NCBI GenBank assembly: GCA_017560905.1
Contig: JAFZEA010000029.1
Coordinates: forward strand, 1-49,848
DNA from: Clostridia bacterium
Lineage (GTDB): Bacteria > Bacillota > Clostridia > Oscillospirales > QAKW01
DNA: 49,848 nt
Reading direction: 5' to 3'
Notes under the pieces: model-generated
Seen by the model: the letters and a program-made list of their open reading frames with translations, nothing else
The model's database searches: none
Told to the model about the DNA's origin: nothing
In this document: positions 1 through 8,539 of the stretch, piece after piece
Numbering within the stretch: the first letter of the stretch is position 1
Layout: every line of letters begins with the position of its first letter
Made by a program: the position numbers and the translations under genes

Positions 1-117
1 ACCCATGGCAAGCAGTACGATGGCACCGAGCAACAGAGCCGCAACAACTGCCAAAAGATAAAAACAGCAACGCTTCCACAGCGGACAATAGTCACGCTTG
101 ACTATATGAAATCCCAT
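1..117 (-). CDS. ABC transporter permease, N-terminal part (BMP-type importer)
   Basis: Only the first 39 codons are in the window; the gene runs off the left edge. It starts at an ATG (117-115) behind a strong AGGAGG site lying inside the 3-prime end of the ATPase gene, whose stop is at 122-124, so the two are translationally coupled. The visible residues are a short basic cytoplasmic start followed by a hydrophobic run (YLLAVVAALLLGAIVLLAMG), the first membrane helix expected of a BmpC/NupP-type permease. The family call depends on position: a permease follows the double ATPase and BMP lipoprotein in this importer class. Confidence 0.75.
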   Translation of the reverse strand, partial: MGFHIVKRDYCPLWKRCCFYLLAVVAALLLGAIVLLAMG

Positions 118-121
118 ATGC

Positions 122-1702
122 TCACGCCTCCTTTTCATCCTGCGGGTTAAACAGTGAATCCTTAGCAATGCCGGCAGGAACATCGTTGTGATCACTCAGA
201 TCCAGTGAACCGGTCATCATAAGACCCAGTTGCTCTTTGGTCGTTTTGTGAGCGTGAACAACGCCCATTACCTTGCCGTGGCAAAGTACAAGAATTTTGT
301 CACACAGCGCCATCATAACGTCCAGATCCTCGCCGACAAACAGAATGCCGACTCCGTCGACTTTTTGTTTATTCAGGATGCCGTAGATGGCATAAGAGGA
401 ATTGATATCCAGACCGCGTACAGGATAGGCGGTGATGATGACGTTGGGGCCTGCCTTGATCTCTCGTCCCAACAAAACTTTCTGGACGTTGCCTCCCGAG
501 AGACGGCGCACAGGCGTTTCCGTCGAGGGTGTGACGACCTCGAGTTCTTCAATCACCTGCTCTGCATCTGCCCGACCGCGCTTGCGGTCAACAAAAGGAG
601 AGCGCCCCATTTTATAGTTTTTAAGAAGCATATTATCGGTAATGGACATTGACGGTGCCAGTCCCATACCCAGTCGGTCCTCGGGAATAAAGGACATGGA
701 AATACCCTTATCCAGAATGGCCTGCGGAGACAAGCCGACAATATTATCGCCCTTGTGGATCATCTGACCCGACTCAATGGGACGAAGACCGGCAACAGCT
801 TCGCAAAGTTCCTTTTGTCCGCAACCTGCAATTCCTGCAACACCGAGAATTTCTCCGCCGCGGATATAGAAATTGACGTTATCAATGGCAACCGCTCCCT
901 CATCATTTCGAATGACAAGGTCACGTACCTCCAGCAACGGTTTGGTTTTTTCCACAACGGGACGATCGATGTTCAGATCAACCTTACGTCCCACCATCCA
1001 TTCGGTCAATTCCTGCTCGTTGGTCGTGGCGGTATCAACGGTGGTGATGTACTCACCTTTTCTCAAAATGGCCACACGGTCGGAGATCTCCATAACCTCA
1101 TTGAGCTTATGAGTGATAATGATGATCGCGTGTCCTTCTTCCTTCATACGGCGCAACACACCAAACAGCTTATCGATCTCCTGCACGGTAAGAACGGCCG
1201 TCGGCTCGTCGAGAATAATGATCTTCGCACCGTAATAGAGTACCTTGATGATCTCCAGTGTTTGCTTTTCGGAGACAGCCATATTGTACACCTTTTTCTT
1301 CGGGTCAATATCAAAGCCGAATTTGCGCGCGATCCCACCGATCTCATCATAGCGATCGGATTTCAAAATCCAGCCGGGCTTTTCACGACCGAGCCAGATG
1401 TTATCAGCCGCCGAAAACACGTCGACCAGCTTAAAATGCTGATGCACCATACCGATTCCCAATTTTTTAGAGTCCTCGGGAGAGTCGATGGAAACTTCCT
1501 TACCATCTACAAAAATACTGCCACCATCCGGTTTATAAATACCGGAAAGCATATTCATCAGGGTCGTTTTGCCCGAACCGTTTTCACCAAGCAGTGCGAG
1601 GATCTCGCCCTGTTTGACGTTCAGATTGATGTTTTTGTTGGCAACAATGCTTCCGAAAGTCTTGGTAATGTTTTTCATTTCAATGGCAAATTGTTCTGAC
1701 AC
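122..1702 (-). CDS. ABC transporter ATP-binding protein, BMP/nucleoside-sugar type
   Basis: This 526-residue protein has two fused nucleotide-binding domains, as in NupO, BmpB and sugar-importer ATPases. The N-terminal domain has Walker A GENGSGKT (39-46), a degenerate signature (VSEKQ) and Walker B IIILDEP. The C-terminal domain has a degenerate P-loop (GIAGCGQKE), a good signature (LSGGN) and an altered Walker B (VIITAYPVRGLD). One competent and one degenerate site is normal for the family. It probably energises uptake of nucleosides or a related small solute at the inner face of the membrane. The start codon is GTG, with GGAGGG upstream. It lies between the binding lipoprotein and the permease genes; the substrate cannot be read from the sequence. 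Confidence 0.9.
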   Translation of the reverse strand: MSEQFAIEMKNITKTFGSIVANKNINLNVKQGEILALLGENGSGKTTLMNMLSGIYKPDGGSIFVDGKEVSIDSPEDSKKLGIGMVHQHFKLVDVFSAADNIWLGREKPGWILKSDRYDEIGGIARKFGFDIDPKKKVYNMAVSEKQTLEIIKVLYYGAKIIILDEPTAVLTVQEIDKLFGVLRRMKEEGHAIIIITHKLNEVMEISDRVAILRKGEYITTVDTATTNEQELTEWMVGRKVDLNIDRPVVEKTKPLLEVRDLVIRNDEGAVAIDNVNFYIRGGEILGVAGIAGCGQKELCEAVAGLRPIESGQMIHKGDNIVGLSPQAILDKGISMSFIPEDRLGMGLAPSMSITDNMLLKNYKMGRSPFVDRKRGRADAEQVIEELEVVTPSTETPVRRLSGGNVQKVLLGREIKAGPNVIITAYPVRGLDINSSYAIYGILNKQKVDGVGILFVGEDLDVMMALCDKILVLCHGKVMGVVHAHKTTKEQLGLMMTGSLDLSDHNDVPAGIAKDSLFNPQDEKEA

Positions 1703-1780
1703 AAAGTTCCCTCCGTTTCATATTTTTTTCCAAAACACAAGATAACAAACAATTCTCTTATTTGCTGTCTGCTGTCTTAG

Positions 1781-1823
1781 AAAAAAGAAGCGGGCCGGTC
1801 GGAAATAATTCCGGCCGGCCCGG
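1781..1823 (-). terminator. intra-operon rho-independent terminator after the BMP lipoprotein gene
   Basis: Read on the minus strand, a long GC-rich hairpin (arms CCGGGCCGG and CCGGCCCG) is followed by TTCTTTTTT. It sits just after the lipoprotein stop and before the ATPase gene, so partial termination would give more binding protein than ATPase and permease, a common arrangement in binding-protein importers. Confidence 0.85.
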
Positions 1824-1840
1824 ATAACTTATTTTACAAA

Positions 1841-3025
1841 TTAAGCAACCTCAACGCCTGCTACAAAGTAATTCATCGTACCGGTGATAACACTGTCTTC
1901 TACAGACTCACCGCCGGCAGCAACGATCACGTTACCTGCATTGTCAACCAAGTCTGCATCAGCCTTGGCAACAGTACCGTCAGCAGCAATGCTGAGCTTA
2001 ACGCCGGAGAATACGTCCCACTCGCCGTCTACAATCATCTTGCGAACAGCTTCGATGGCTTCCTTGGTGCCCTCAGCACAGTTATCACTGAGAGGAGATA
2101 CGTCAACGAAGTTCTCCTTCAGACCGCCGTAATAAGCGGAGGAGCCCATGGTAGAAACGAACTGATCGGCAGTGCCGCAGTCCATAGCTGCCTTGATGGC
2201 GGTAGCATAATAAACGTTCCAGTTCCAGATGGCAGCAGTCAGATGGCCCTTAGGAGCATCGGGGGTCATATCGGAGTTGTAACCGCAGCCGAATACGCCT
2301 GCATTCTCAGCAGCGATCTGAGGCTGAGCGGAGTCACAGTGCTGGGAGATAACACCGCACTTGTAGGAATCGATCAGTTCTTTGGCAAATGCAGATTCGT
2401 TAACCTCGTCTGCCCAAGCGCCCAGAGTCTTAACATAAAGCTTTGCGTCGGGGTTAACAGCCTGTACACCCAGAGCAAAACCGTTGATACCGGAAGCGGT
2501 CTCAGCGTACTCGGTGCCGTATGCGGCAACATAACCTACGTTGTTGTTACCGATCTCAAGACTCTTCAGACCGGCAGCGATACCGGCCAGATAACGTGCC
2601 TGATAGGCGCGGCCGAAATAGTTGTTGAAGTTGGTGTCATTGCTCTTGTAACCGGTGGCATGGGAGAAAATAACGTCGGGATATTCACCGGCAGCCTCTT
2701 CCAGAGCATCAATATAACCAAAGGAAATACCGAAAACAATGTCAACGCCCTTACCAACAAGAGTATCTACAGCAGACAGTACCTGCTCTTTGTCTTCCGG
2801 AACTTCGTCAACGATGAACAACTGAGTTTCAACGTCCAGTCCCAATTCTTCCATAGCCTTGGTAATACCGTTGTGATGAGCAAAGGTATAACCGGCGGTG
2901 TCGTTCTTGCTGTTGATGTAGATGGCGCCGATCTTGATATCGGCATCTGCATTTCCACCCTCGCTACAAGCAGCGAAGCTGACGAGCATCAGTACGGCAA
3001 GAAGAAGTGCGATAAGTCTTTTCAT
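1841..3025 (-). CDS. BMP family ABC transporter substrate-binding lipoprotein
   Basis: The protein begins MKRLIALLLAVLMLVSF and ends its signal peptide at a lipobox-like FAAC, so it should be lipid-anchored outside the membrane. The mature part (IKIGAIYINSKNDTAGYTFAHHNGI...) matches the BMP/Med family of periplasmic-binding-like proteins that bind nucleosides or related solutes, including the GVDIVFGISFGY region and the later GYNSDM-type hinge segment. A start five codons upstream (3040) is possible, but the GGAGG ribosome site overlaps that codon, so 3025 is preferred. The ATPase and permease genes follow. The ligand is not determinable here. Confidence 0.92.
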   Translation of the reverse strand: MKRLIALLLAVLMLVSFAACSEGGNADADIKIGAIYINSKNDTAGYTFAHHNGITKAMEELGLDVETQLFIVDEVPEDKEQVLSAVDTLVGKGVDIVFGISFGYIDALEEAAGEYPDVIFSHATGYKSNDTNFNNYFGRAYQARYLAGIAAGLKSLEIGNNNVGYVAAYGTEYAETASGINGFALGVQAVNPDAKLYVKTLGAWADEVNESAFAKELIDSYKCGVISQHCDSAQPQIAAENAGVFGCGYNSDMTPDAPKGHLTAAIWNWNVYYATAIKAAMDCGTADQFVSTMGSSAYYGGLKENFVDVSPLSDNCAEGTKEAIEAVRKMIVDGEWDVFSGVKLSIAADGTVAKADADLVDNAGNVIVAAGGESVEDSVITGTMNYFVAGVEVA

Positions 3026-3067
3026 GTTTTTTTCCTCCATATTTTTTATTGGGGTTGTCCCCTTTTT

Positions 3068-3095
3068 TGTGACAAAATACTCTTGTCACATTATA
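3068..3095 (-). promoter_or_regulatory. promoter -10 with palindromic operator upstream of the BMP importer
   Basis: On the minus strand a perfect TATAAT (3095-3090) runs directly into TGTGACAA-N7-TTGTCACA (3090-3068), an 8-bp perfect inverted repeat covering the expected transcription start. No good -35 is visible. The position is typical of a repressor operator; the RNA could also fold as a 5-prime hairpin. Confidence 0.6.
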
Positions 3096-3133
3096 TCTTA
3101 ATTTTACATAAAACCATATAAAAAGGCAATAGT

Positions 3134-3163
3134 TTTTTAAAAAATACTTTTTTAAAAGTATTC
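3134..3163 (-). terminator. AT-rich terminator downstream of the MBL hydrolase gene
   Basis: On the minus strand AATACTT and AAGTATT form a 7-bp stem followed by a T-rich tract. It lies between the hydrolase stop and the importer promoter. It is weak because the stem is AT-only. Confidence 0.45.
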
Positions 3164-3400
3164 CATTTTTGCAAAAATCCTCGTCGCATCATACCGAAGC
3201 TTTGCAACCCCAAATACGCTATACGCTCCGCCTCGGCGGAAATTGAAAGGCTAAGAACACCGTCGCGGGATAATATATCCGTCTCCGTCGCAAAGGTGAG
3301 TATGAACGTGAACGTCCACTCTCTGAGACGATCGCAGAATATCTGCAATTTCTTCTTCCTCAAACCAAACAGGTCGGTTCTCTTTTTAAAAGTACGATTT
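3164..3400. other. intergenic stretch without a convincing gene
   Basis: This is 237 bases of mixed composition. A minus-strand reading frame crosses it but has no ribosome site or recognisable domain. The sequence CGCCTCGGCGG forms a small hairpin. I see no further feature. Confidence 0.5.
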
Positions 3401-5005
3401 TCAGCTTTTCCACTTTTCGCAAAGCTCGCGGATCTGCGAAGTGAGTCTGGCATTTTCTTTGTTGGGGTGTCCCTGCTGTCCCTTGGCAATGGCCAGCAAT
3501 CGCTCGGCTTCTGCCACCAGCTCCTGATAGATCATATCGGCACGGCTCTTTTCTCTGGTCACCTTTACACGGTCGATCATCTTGCCCTCGGTGTATACCG
3601 TCATTTTGCCCGTAGCCAAATCGTACTCTGTTCCGCTGTAAGGCGCCTCGGCACGGTAACCCTTGTCATTGAGAAGATTTTTAAAATCTTCGCAAGCATC
3701 GTTGTCACCGTGGTTGACAAAGACCTGCTCGGGTTTTGTCTTGAAACTTTCCAGCCAGCGCACCAGACCGTCACGGTCAGCGTGACCGCTGGTACCCTGC
3801 AGAGAACAGATCTCGGCGTTTACGGTGATCTGCTCGCCAAAGAGAGTAACGGTCTTTTCTCCCTCCAGCAGACGTCTGCCCAAAGAGCCTACCGCCTGGT
3901 AGCCTACAAACAGTATGATATTTTCGCTCTTCCAGAGATTGTGCTTAAGATGATGACGGATCCGTCCCGCCTCGCACATACCGCTGGCAGAAATAATGAC
4001 CTTGGGACGGGGATCCATATTGATCAGTCGGGATTCCTCGGGTGTAACGGAAATATTGATATCGTCAAACCATATGGGGTTAATGCCCTGATCGATCAGT
4101 GCCATAGTTTCCTCATCAAAGCAGATGGGATTGCACTGCATAAAAATAGCCGTTGCCTCGGCCGCCAAGGGGCTGTCAACATATACGGGGAAATTATCTC
4201 CCGTAACCAAGCCCTGCTGCTTGATCTCACGGATGGCGTACAGCATTTCTTGCGTACGTCCCACGGCAAAAGCGGGAATGATGACACTGCCGCCTCGATC
4301 CATCGCTCTTTGAATATGGGCAGCCAATTCCTTGACCGTATCCTTTCTCTCGCCCTCGTGTAGGCGGTTGCCGTAGGTGGATTCGATCACCAGATAGTCG
4401 GTCTGCTCTACGGTCTGCGGATCCTTGATGATCCTCTGTCCCGTGTTACCAACGTCTCCGCTGAAAACGATCTTTTTCTCTTCGCTTCCCTCTCTCAGCC
4501 ACATCTCGATGCAGGCCGAGCCAAGCAGATGTCCGATATCGGTAAAGCGTATTTCAATGCCTTCGGCGGCATAGATAAGCTCTCCGTATTCACAGCGTCT
4601 GAAACGGGAGATGGCGCCCAGCGCATCCTGAAGTGTGTAGACGGGTTCCGGCGGCTCCAAGCCTGCACGTTCCGCTTTTCTCTGCCGCCACTTGGCCTCG
4701 GATTCCTGAATGTGGGCAGAATCCTTAAGCATAATATTACAAAGATCACTTGTTACATCCGTAGCATAAATAGATCCGCGGAAGCCGTCCTTGTACAGTT
4801 TGGGCAGCATACCCGAATGGTCAATATGGGCGTGGGTCAGAAAAACGGCCTCGATCTGTCCGGCGGCCACCGGCAAAGCGATGTTCTGAAACACGTCTTT
4901 TCCCTGCTCCATACCGCAGTCGACCAGATAATATTTTTGATTGACCTCCAGCAACGTACAGCTGCCGGTCACCTCGTGAGTCGCTCCAATAAATTGAATT
5001 TTCAT
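3401..5005 (-). CDS. beta-CASP metallo-beta-lactamase fold hydrolase (CPSF/YSH1-like RNase family)
   Basis: This 534-residue cytoplasmic protein has the metallo-beta-lactamase zinc motif HAHIDH (about 58-63), a second metal region with GDVGNTGQR, and the beta-CASP hallmarks VIESTYGNR, the ASGMCEAGR segment and SGHADRDG (motif C); VNHGD follows near the end. Members are zinc-dependent nucleases acting on RNA, related to the archaeal/eukaryotic cleavage and polyadenylation factor and distinct from RNase J. The C-terminal tail after about residue 460 is charged and helical. The start has an excellent GGGAGGTG site. It appears monocistronic. The RNA substrate is unknown. Confidence 0.9.
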   Translation of the reverse strand: MKIQFIGATHEVTGSCTLLEVNQKYYLVDCGMEQGKDVFQNIALPVAAGQIEAVFLTHAHIDHSGMLPKLYKDGFRGSIYATDVTSDLCNIMLKDSAHIQESEAKWRQRKAERAGLEPPEPVYTLQDALGAISRFRRCEYGELIYAAEGIEIRFTDIGHLLGSACIEMWLREGSEEKKIVFSGDVGNTGQRIIKDPQTVEQTDYLVIESTYGNRLHEGERKDTVKELAAHIQRAMDRGGSVIIPAFAVGRTQEMLYAIREIKQQGLVTGDNFPVYVDSPLAAEATAIFMQCNPICFDEETMALIDQGINPIWFDDINISVTPEESRLINMDPRPKVIISASGMCEAGRIRHHLKHNLWKSENIILFVGYQAVGSLGRRLLEGEKTVTLFGEQITVNAEICSLQGTSGHADRDGLVRWLESFKTKPEQVFVNHGDNDACEDFKNLLNDKGYRAEAPYSGTEYDLATGKMTVYTEGKMIDRVKVTREKSRADMIYQELVAEAERLLAIAKGQQGHPNKENARLTSQIRELCEKWKS

Positions 5006-5051
5006 AAAAACACCTCCCTATAGTTTTTATTATACAAGCTTAATTCCGATA

Positions 5052-5627
5052 TTACAATACACCTGTAATAAAAATTTCAAATCCGATAAAGATCAGAATA
5101 CATCCGCCCAATATACCCGCTTTGCCTGCCAGCCCCGTACCGAACTTTTTCCCCACAAACAGACCGCCCATACAGATCATAAAGGTAACAGCCGCGATCA
5201 GCAGGCAACTGCCCAGCGCCTGCAGGCTGTTAAAGTCCGCTATGGTAAAGCCTACCGACAGTGCATCTATCGACGTGGCCACCCCTTGCAGCAGTAGGGC
5301 ATTCCAACCGATAACCTTGGAGGGCGATGTTTTTTTACAGATACCGTCCCACAGCATTTTGCCTCCGATATAGCTGAGCAATGCCAGTGCGATCCACGGC
5401 ACAAACTGTTCAAATGCGGAAAAATACCGCACCACCGTATGTACGCACACCCAACCGACCAGGGGCATTAAAAACTGAAAAAAGGAAAATACACCTGCCA
5501 CACAGCACATTCGCGCCCCTTTCATATTTGTTTCGCTGAGTCCGTTGGCAAGGGATACGGAAAAAGCATCCATCGCCAACCCCACTCCCAGCAAAATACT
5601 GTTAAAGAAAAACGAAAAATCAAACAT
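5052..5627 (-). CDS. mntP: manganese efflux pump MntP
   Basis: This 191-residue, six-helix membrane protein has the two MntP repeats marked by conserved Asp-containing motifs: GLAMDAFSVSLANG near the N-terminus and TSIDALSVGF in the second half. The family exports Mn(II) from the cytoplasm. The start is supported by GGAGGAATGGT-ATG. No yybP-ykoY manganese riboswitch is visible in the short upstream gap, so any metal control must act elsewhere. The gene is divergent from a 29-codon membrane ORF 82 bases away. Confidence 0.93.
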   Translation of the reverse strand: MFDFSFFFNSILLGVGLAMDAFSVSLANGLSETNMKGARMCCVAGVFSFFQFLMPLVGWVCVHTVVRYFSAFEQFVPWIALALLSYIGGKMLWDGICKKTSPSKVIGWNALLLQGVATSIDALSVGFTIADFNSLQALGSCLLIAAVTFMICMGGLFVGKKFGTGLAGKAGILGGCILIFIGFEIFITGVL

Positions 5628-5709
5628 ACCATTCCTCCGAAAACCACCGTTTTTTCTCCGTTTTTCGACAGCCGCGCCGTATACAATAAAATAAAAAAGG
5701 AGAAAAAAT

Positions 5710-5799
5710 ATGAATCAATTTATCAGCGTGCTGGTCATCCTTGCCTGCCTGCTCGGTCTGCTGGCCGTATTGGGCGCAGTGCTGCTACTCGTTTTGTAA
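5710..5799 (+). CDS. 29-residue hydrophobic single-pass membrane peptide
   Basis: A complete ORF starts at ATG 5710 with AAGGAG seven bases upstream and ends at TAA 5797-5799. The peptide begins MNQFISVLVILACLLGLL and is hydrophobic throughout, enough for one membrane helix. It is divergent from mntP and upstream of the LTA-synthase-like gene. No family is recognised. Small membrane peptides often regulate transporters, but that link is a guess from proximity only. Confidence 0.5.
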   Translation: MNQFISVLVILACLLGLLAVLGAVLLLVL

Positions 5800-5919
5800 A
5801 ATATTGAAAAAAGCGAAAAAACATGGTAAAATATCAGCAGAACAACACAGTAGTATATATAATTTCTTAGAGAAAAATATCACGTTTTTGTCAAAACTTT
5901 AAACTTTGGGGCAACCCGA

Positions 5920-5948
5920 TTGACTAGCCAAAAGCTTTGTGCTATCAT
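5920..5948 (+). promoter_or_regulatory. sigma-A promoter of the LTA-synthase-like gene
   Basis: TTGACT, a 17-base spacer and TATCAT. The start codon lies 34 bases downstream behind AGAGGAA. Confidence 0.7.
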
Positions 5949-5981
5949 AATGAACGGATTTTAAAAAAAGAGGAACAAAAA

Positions 5982-8519
5982 ATGAACAAAACAAAATCCC
6001 CCTTTCAAAACATAAACCTTAATATCAAAGATACTCTCGTCGACAAACTGTGGGCGCTGCTCTTTTGTGTATCTGTCTTTGTATACCTGGAGCTTGCCTT
6101 GCATCTTTTTGTTTACAAAAGCATCTCTTTTGACATCGTTTTCCCCCTGCTGTTTGCAACGATCGCGGGCAGTGTGCTGTTTTTCATCAGTTCTCTCTTT
6201 CCGACAAAGGCCAACCGTATTATTGGGCTGATACTCATTGCCATTACCGTCATTTACTATGAGGTGCAGTTGGTGTACCACGGCATTTTCGGCACCTTTA
6301 TGTCGGTATACCAGATGTTGATGGGCGCCGAAGCGGTCACCAACTTTTTCTCTCAGATGATGCACGCCATTCTGGTCAATATTCTCCCCATACTGGTGCT
6401 GCTGATTCCGTTGATTGCCGCAGCCGTTTTGCTGTTTACCAAAAAGATGCAGTTTTGCCGCATCACACTCATTCAGGTACTGCCGACACTGCTGCTGACT
6501 GCGGTGTTTTCTCTCATAACGGTGCTGACCCTGTACCTGACCAATACCTCTGCGGTTTCCGCCTATGCCGTACTGGTCAACCCCAATACCACCAGTGAGT
6601 CCTCCATCCGCACGCTGGGTCTGGTGGCCACGACGGTGCAGGAAACAAGCAGTTTACTGGCCGCACAAAACGGTCAGAGCATTGCCTTTGCGCAGACGCC
6701 GCTGGATGACGTACAGCAAACCGACGATGCGGTCAATGCTATGGATATAAACTTTGCGGAGCTTAGCGATTCCACCGACAGCGAAGCCCTCAAAGCCATT
6801 GATAACTACCTTTCCGAAACCGCCCCCTCCTCCAAAAACGAGTACACAGGCATCGCCGAAGGGTACAACGTCGTCACCATTTGCGCCGAGGCGTTTTCGC
6901 CGCTGGTCATCAGTGAGGATCTGACCCCCACGCTTTACAAACTGTCCAACAGCGGCTTTGTATTCAACAATTTTTACAATTCCTTCCCCAACACCACCAC
7001 CAACGGTGAATATACCTTCTGTATGGGTCTTTTGCCCAATATGTCCCGCAAGAAAATCGACTCCAGCTTTAACCTTGCGGCCGACAATTATTTACCCTAC
7101 TGTCTGGGCAATGCGCTGGGAGAGGTCGGTTATGAGACCTACGCCTATCACAACTATTACGCCACCTTCTACGACCGCCACATCACCCACCCCAACATGG
7201 GTTATGATTTCAAGGCCATTGCGCAGGGGCTGGACATTCCCGTGGAAAACCCTTGCTCCGACCACGAAATGATGCTGGAGTCTATGGATGATTTTATAAA
7301 CTCCGACAAGCCCTTCCACGCTTACTATATGACCTACAGCGGTCACTATCAGTATGACTGGAACAACAGCATGAGCGCCAAGCACCGTGACAAGGTCGAA
7401 CACCTCCCCTATTCGGATACCGTAAAGGCCTATATCGCCTGCAACCTGGAGGTCGAGTATGCCCTTGAAGCGCTGATGAAAAAGCTCGAAGAGGCAGGCA
7501 AGGCAGACAACACGGTAATCGTACTGACCACCGATCACTACCCCTATGGTCTGCCGGACGAATTTTACGACGAGTTGGCGGGTCACACCGTCGACAAGGT
7601 GTATGAAAAATACAGCAATTCCTTTATCTGCTACGTTCCCGGTATTACGGTAGAGGTAGATAAATATTGCAGCAGTGCCGACATTCTGCCCACCGTCCTC
7701 AACCTGCTGGGCGTGAAATATGATTCCCGATTGCTGGCAGGCCGCGACGTGCTCTCCGATTCTATGAGCATCGCCATTCTGGCCGACCAGAGCTTTATCA
7801 CCGACGACTTCAGATACGATGCCGCCACCGGCACCGTTTTGTCCAATGACGGCACCGCCGTAGATGCCGCACTACTGCAGGAATATATAAACTTTGTGGC
7901 CAATCGCTTTACGCTGTCCACCGCAATACTTGACTATGACTATTATGCCCACGTATTCGACCGCACCTCACAGGCCCCCTCCAATCAGGTGGTCAACTAT
8001 GAGGACATCCAGAACCCCTATATAGAGAGCGCAGTTACCTTTATGGTGATGAAGGGCTATATGGAGGCCGTCAGCGACAGCGAATTCGGGCTGGCCACAC
8101 AAGAGGGCAATAACGCCAGAGAATTTCTGCAAGTCCTCTACAAAATGGCAGGCAGCCCCGAAATCGAAGCTGCCGAAGGCACCCACGCGGCTCTTTCCTG
8201 GGCGCTGAGTGTGGGACTGACAGAAGACAAGGCCATATGGGACACCGATGTCACCTATGCTTCTGCGGCCAAGCTGATTTACCGTTTCACCGCACTGCAC
8301 AACGGCACTGACCCCCAGGTCAATGCAGAAAACCTGGCGCAGCGTGCGGCGGAATATCCGGACGTTCCCGAAGATATCTTGTCTTGTCTGAGTTGGTGCA
8401 CCGACAATAAGATCATCACCGGTGCCACGCTGACAATGCCCTATGAGGCAAGCAACACGGTACTCACCCGCCATCAGATTGCCACCTACCTGCAGAGAAT
8501 GTATCTGATGCTCAACTAA
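5982..8519 (+). CDS. LTA synthase-like sulfatase-fold phosphotransferase with C-terminal SLH-like repeats
   Basis: The 845-residue protein has about five N-terminal membrane helices (roughly 15-210), then an extracellular alkaline-phosphatase/sulfatase domain. Conserved elements are the metal-binding start (VVTICAEAFSPL), the nucleophile region FPNTTTNGEYTF with the expected catalytic Thr, the YHNYYATFYDR segment and TVIVLTTDHYPYG with the late metal ligands. LtaS-type enzymes transfer glycerol-phosphate from phosphatidylglycerol to a growing polymer or lipid. The last 180 residues are atypical: three units ending like SLH repeats (NNAREFLQVLYKMAG; SAAKLIYRF; YPDVPED...LTRHQIATYLQRMY). Start 5982 is chosen over 5937 because AGAGGAA precedes it. 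Confidence 0.88.
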   Translation: MNKTKSPFQNINLNIKDTLVDKLWALLFCVSVFVYLELALHLFVYKSISFDIVFPLLFATIAGSVLFFISSLFPTKANRIIGLILIAITVIYYEVQLVYHGIFGTFMSVYQMLMGAEAVTNFFSQMMHAILVNILPILVLLIPLIAAAVLLFTKKMQFCRITLIQVLPTLLLTAVFSLITVLTLYLTNTSAVSAYAVLVNPNTTSESSIRTLGLVATTVQETSSLLAAQNGQSIAFAQTPLDDVQQTDDAVNAMDINFAELSDSTDSEALKAIDNYLSETAPSSKNEYTGIAEGYNVVTICAEAFSPLVISEDLTPTLYKLSNSGFVFNNFYNSFPNTTTNGEYTFCMGLLPNMSRKKIDSSFNLAADNYLPYCLGNALGEVGYETYAYHNYYATFYDRHITHPNMGYDFKAIAQGLDIPVENPCSDHEMMLESMDDFINSDKPFHAYYMTYSGHYQYDWNNSMSAKHRDKVEHLPYSDTVKAYIACNLEVEYALEALMKKLEEAGKADNTVIVLTTDHYPYGLPDEFYDELAGHTVDKVYEKYSNSFICYVPGITVEVDKYCSSADILPTVLNLLGVKYDSRLLAGRDVLSDSMSIAILADQSFITDDFRYDAATGTVLSNDGTAVDAALLQEYINFVANRFTLSTAILDYDYYAHVFDRTSQAPSNQVVNYEDIQNPYIESAVTFMVMKGYMEAVSDSEFGLATQEGNNAREFLQVLYKMAGSPEIEAAEGTHAALSWALSVGLTEDKAIWDTDVTYASAAKLIYRFTALHNGTDPQVNAENLAQRAAEYPDVPEDILSCLSWCTDNKIITGATLTMPYEASNTVLTRHQIATYLQRMYLMLN

Positions 8520-8539
8520 CGACAAACCGGAGAACAACA

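Noticed and set aside
755-1699. 314-codon open frame on the plus strand opposite the ATPase
   Set aside because: It lies wholly inside a well-supported minus-strand gene, has no ribosome site or recognisable domain.
3068-3090. CRP/FNR-type site at the importer promoter
   Set aside because: Half-sites are 13 bases apart at TGTGA/TCACA rather than the 6 needed for CRP, and the site lies over the start, not upstream.
3091-3489. 132-codon minus-strand frame between the hydrolase and the importer
   Set aside because: No ribosome site or domain, overlaps the hydrolase end and crosses a terminator.
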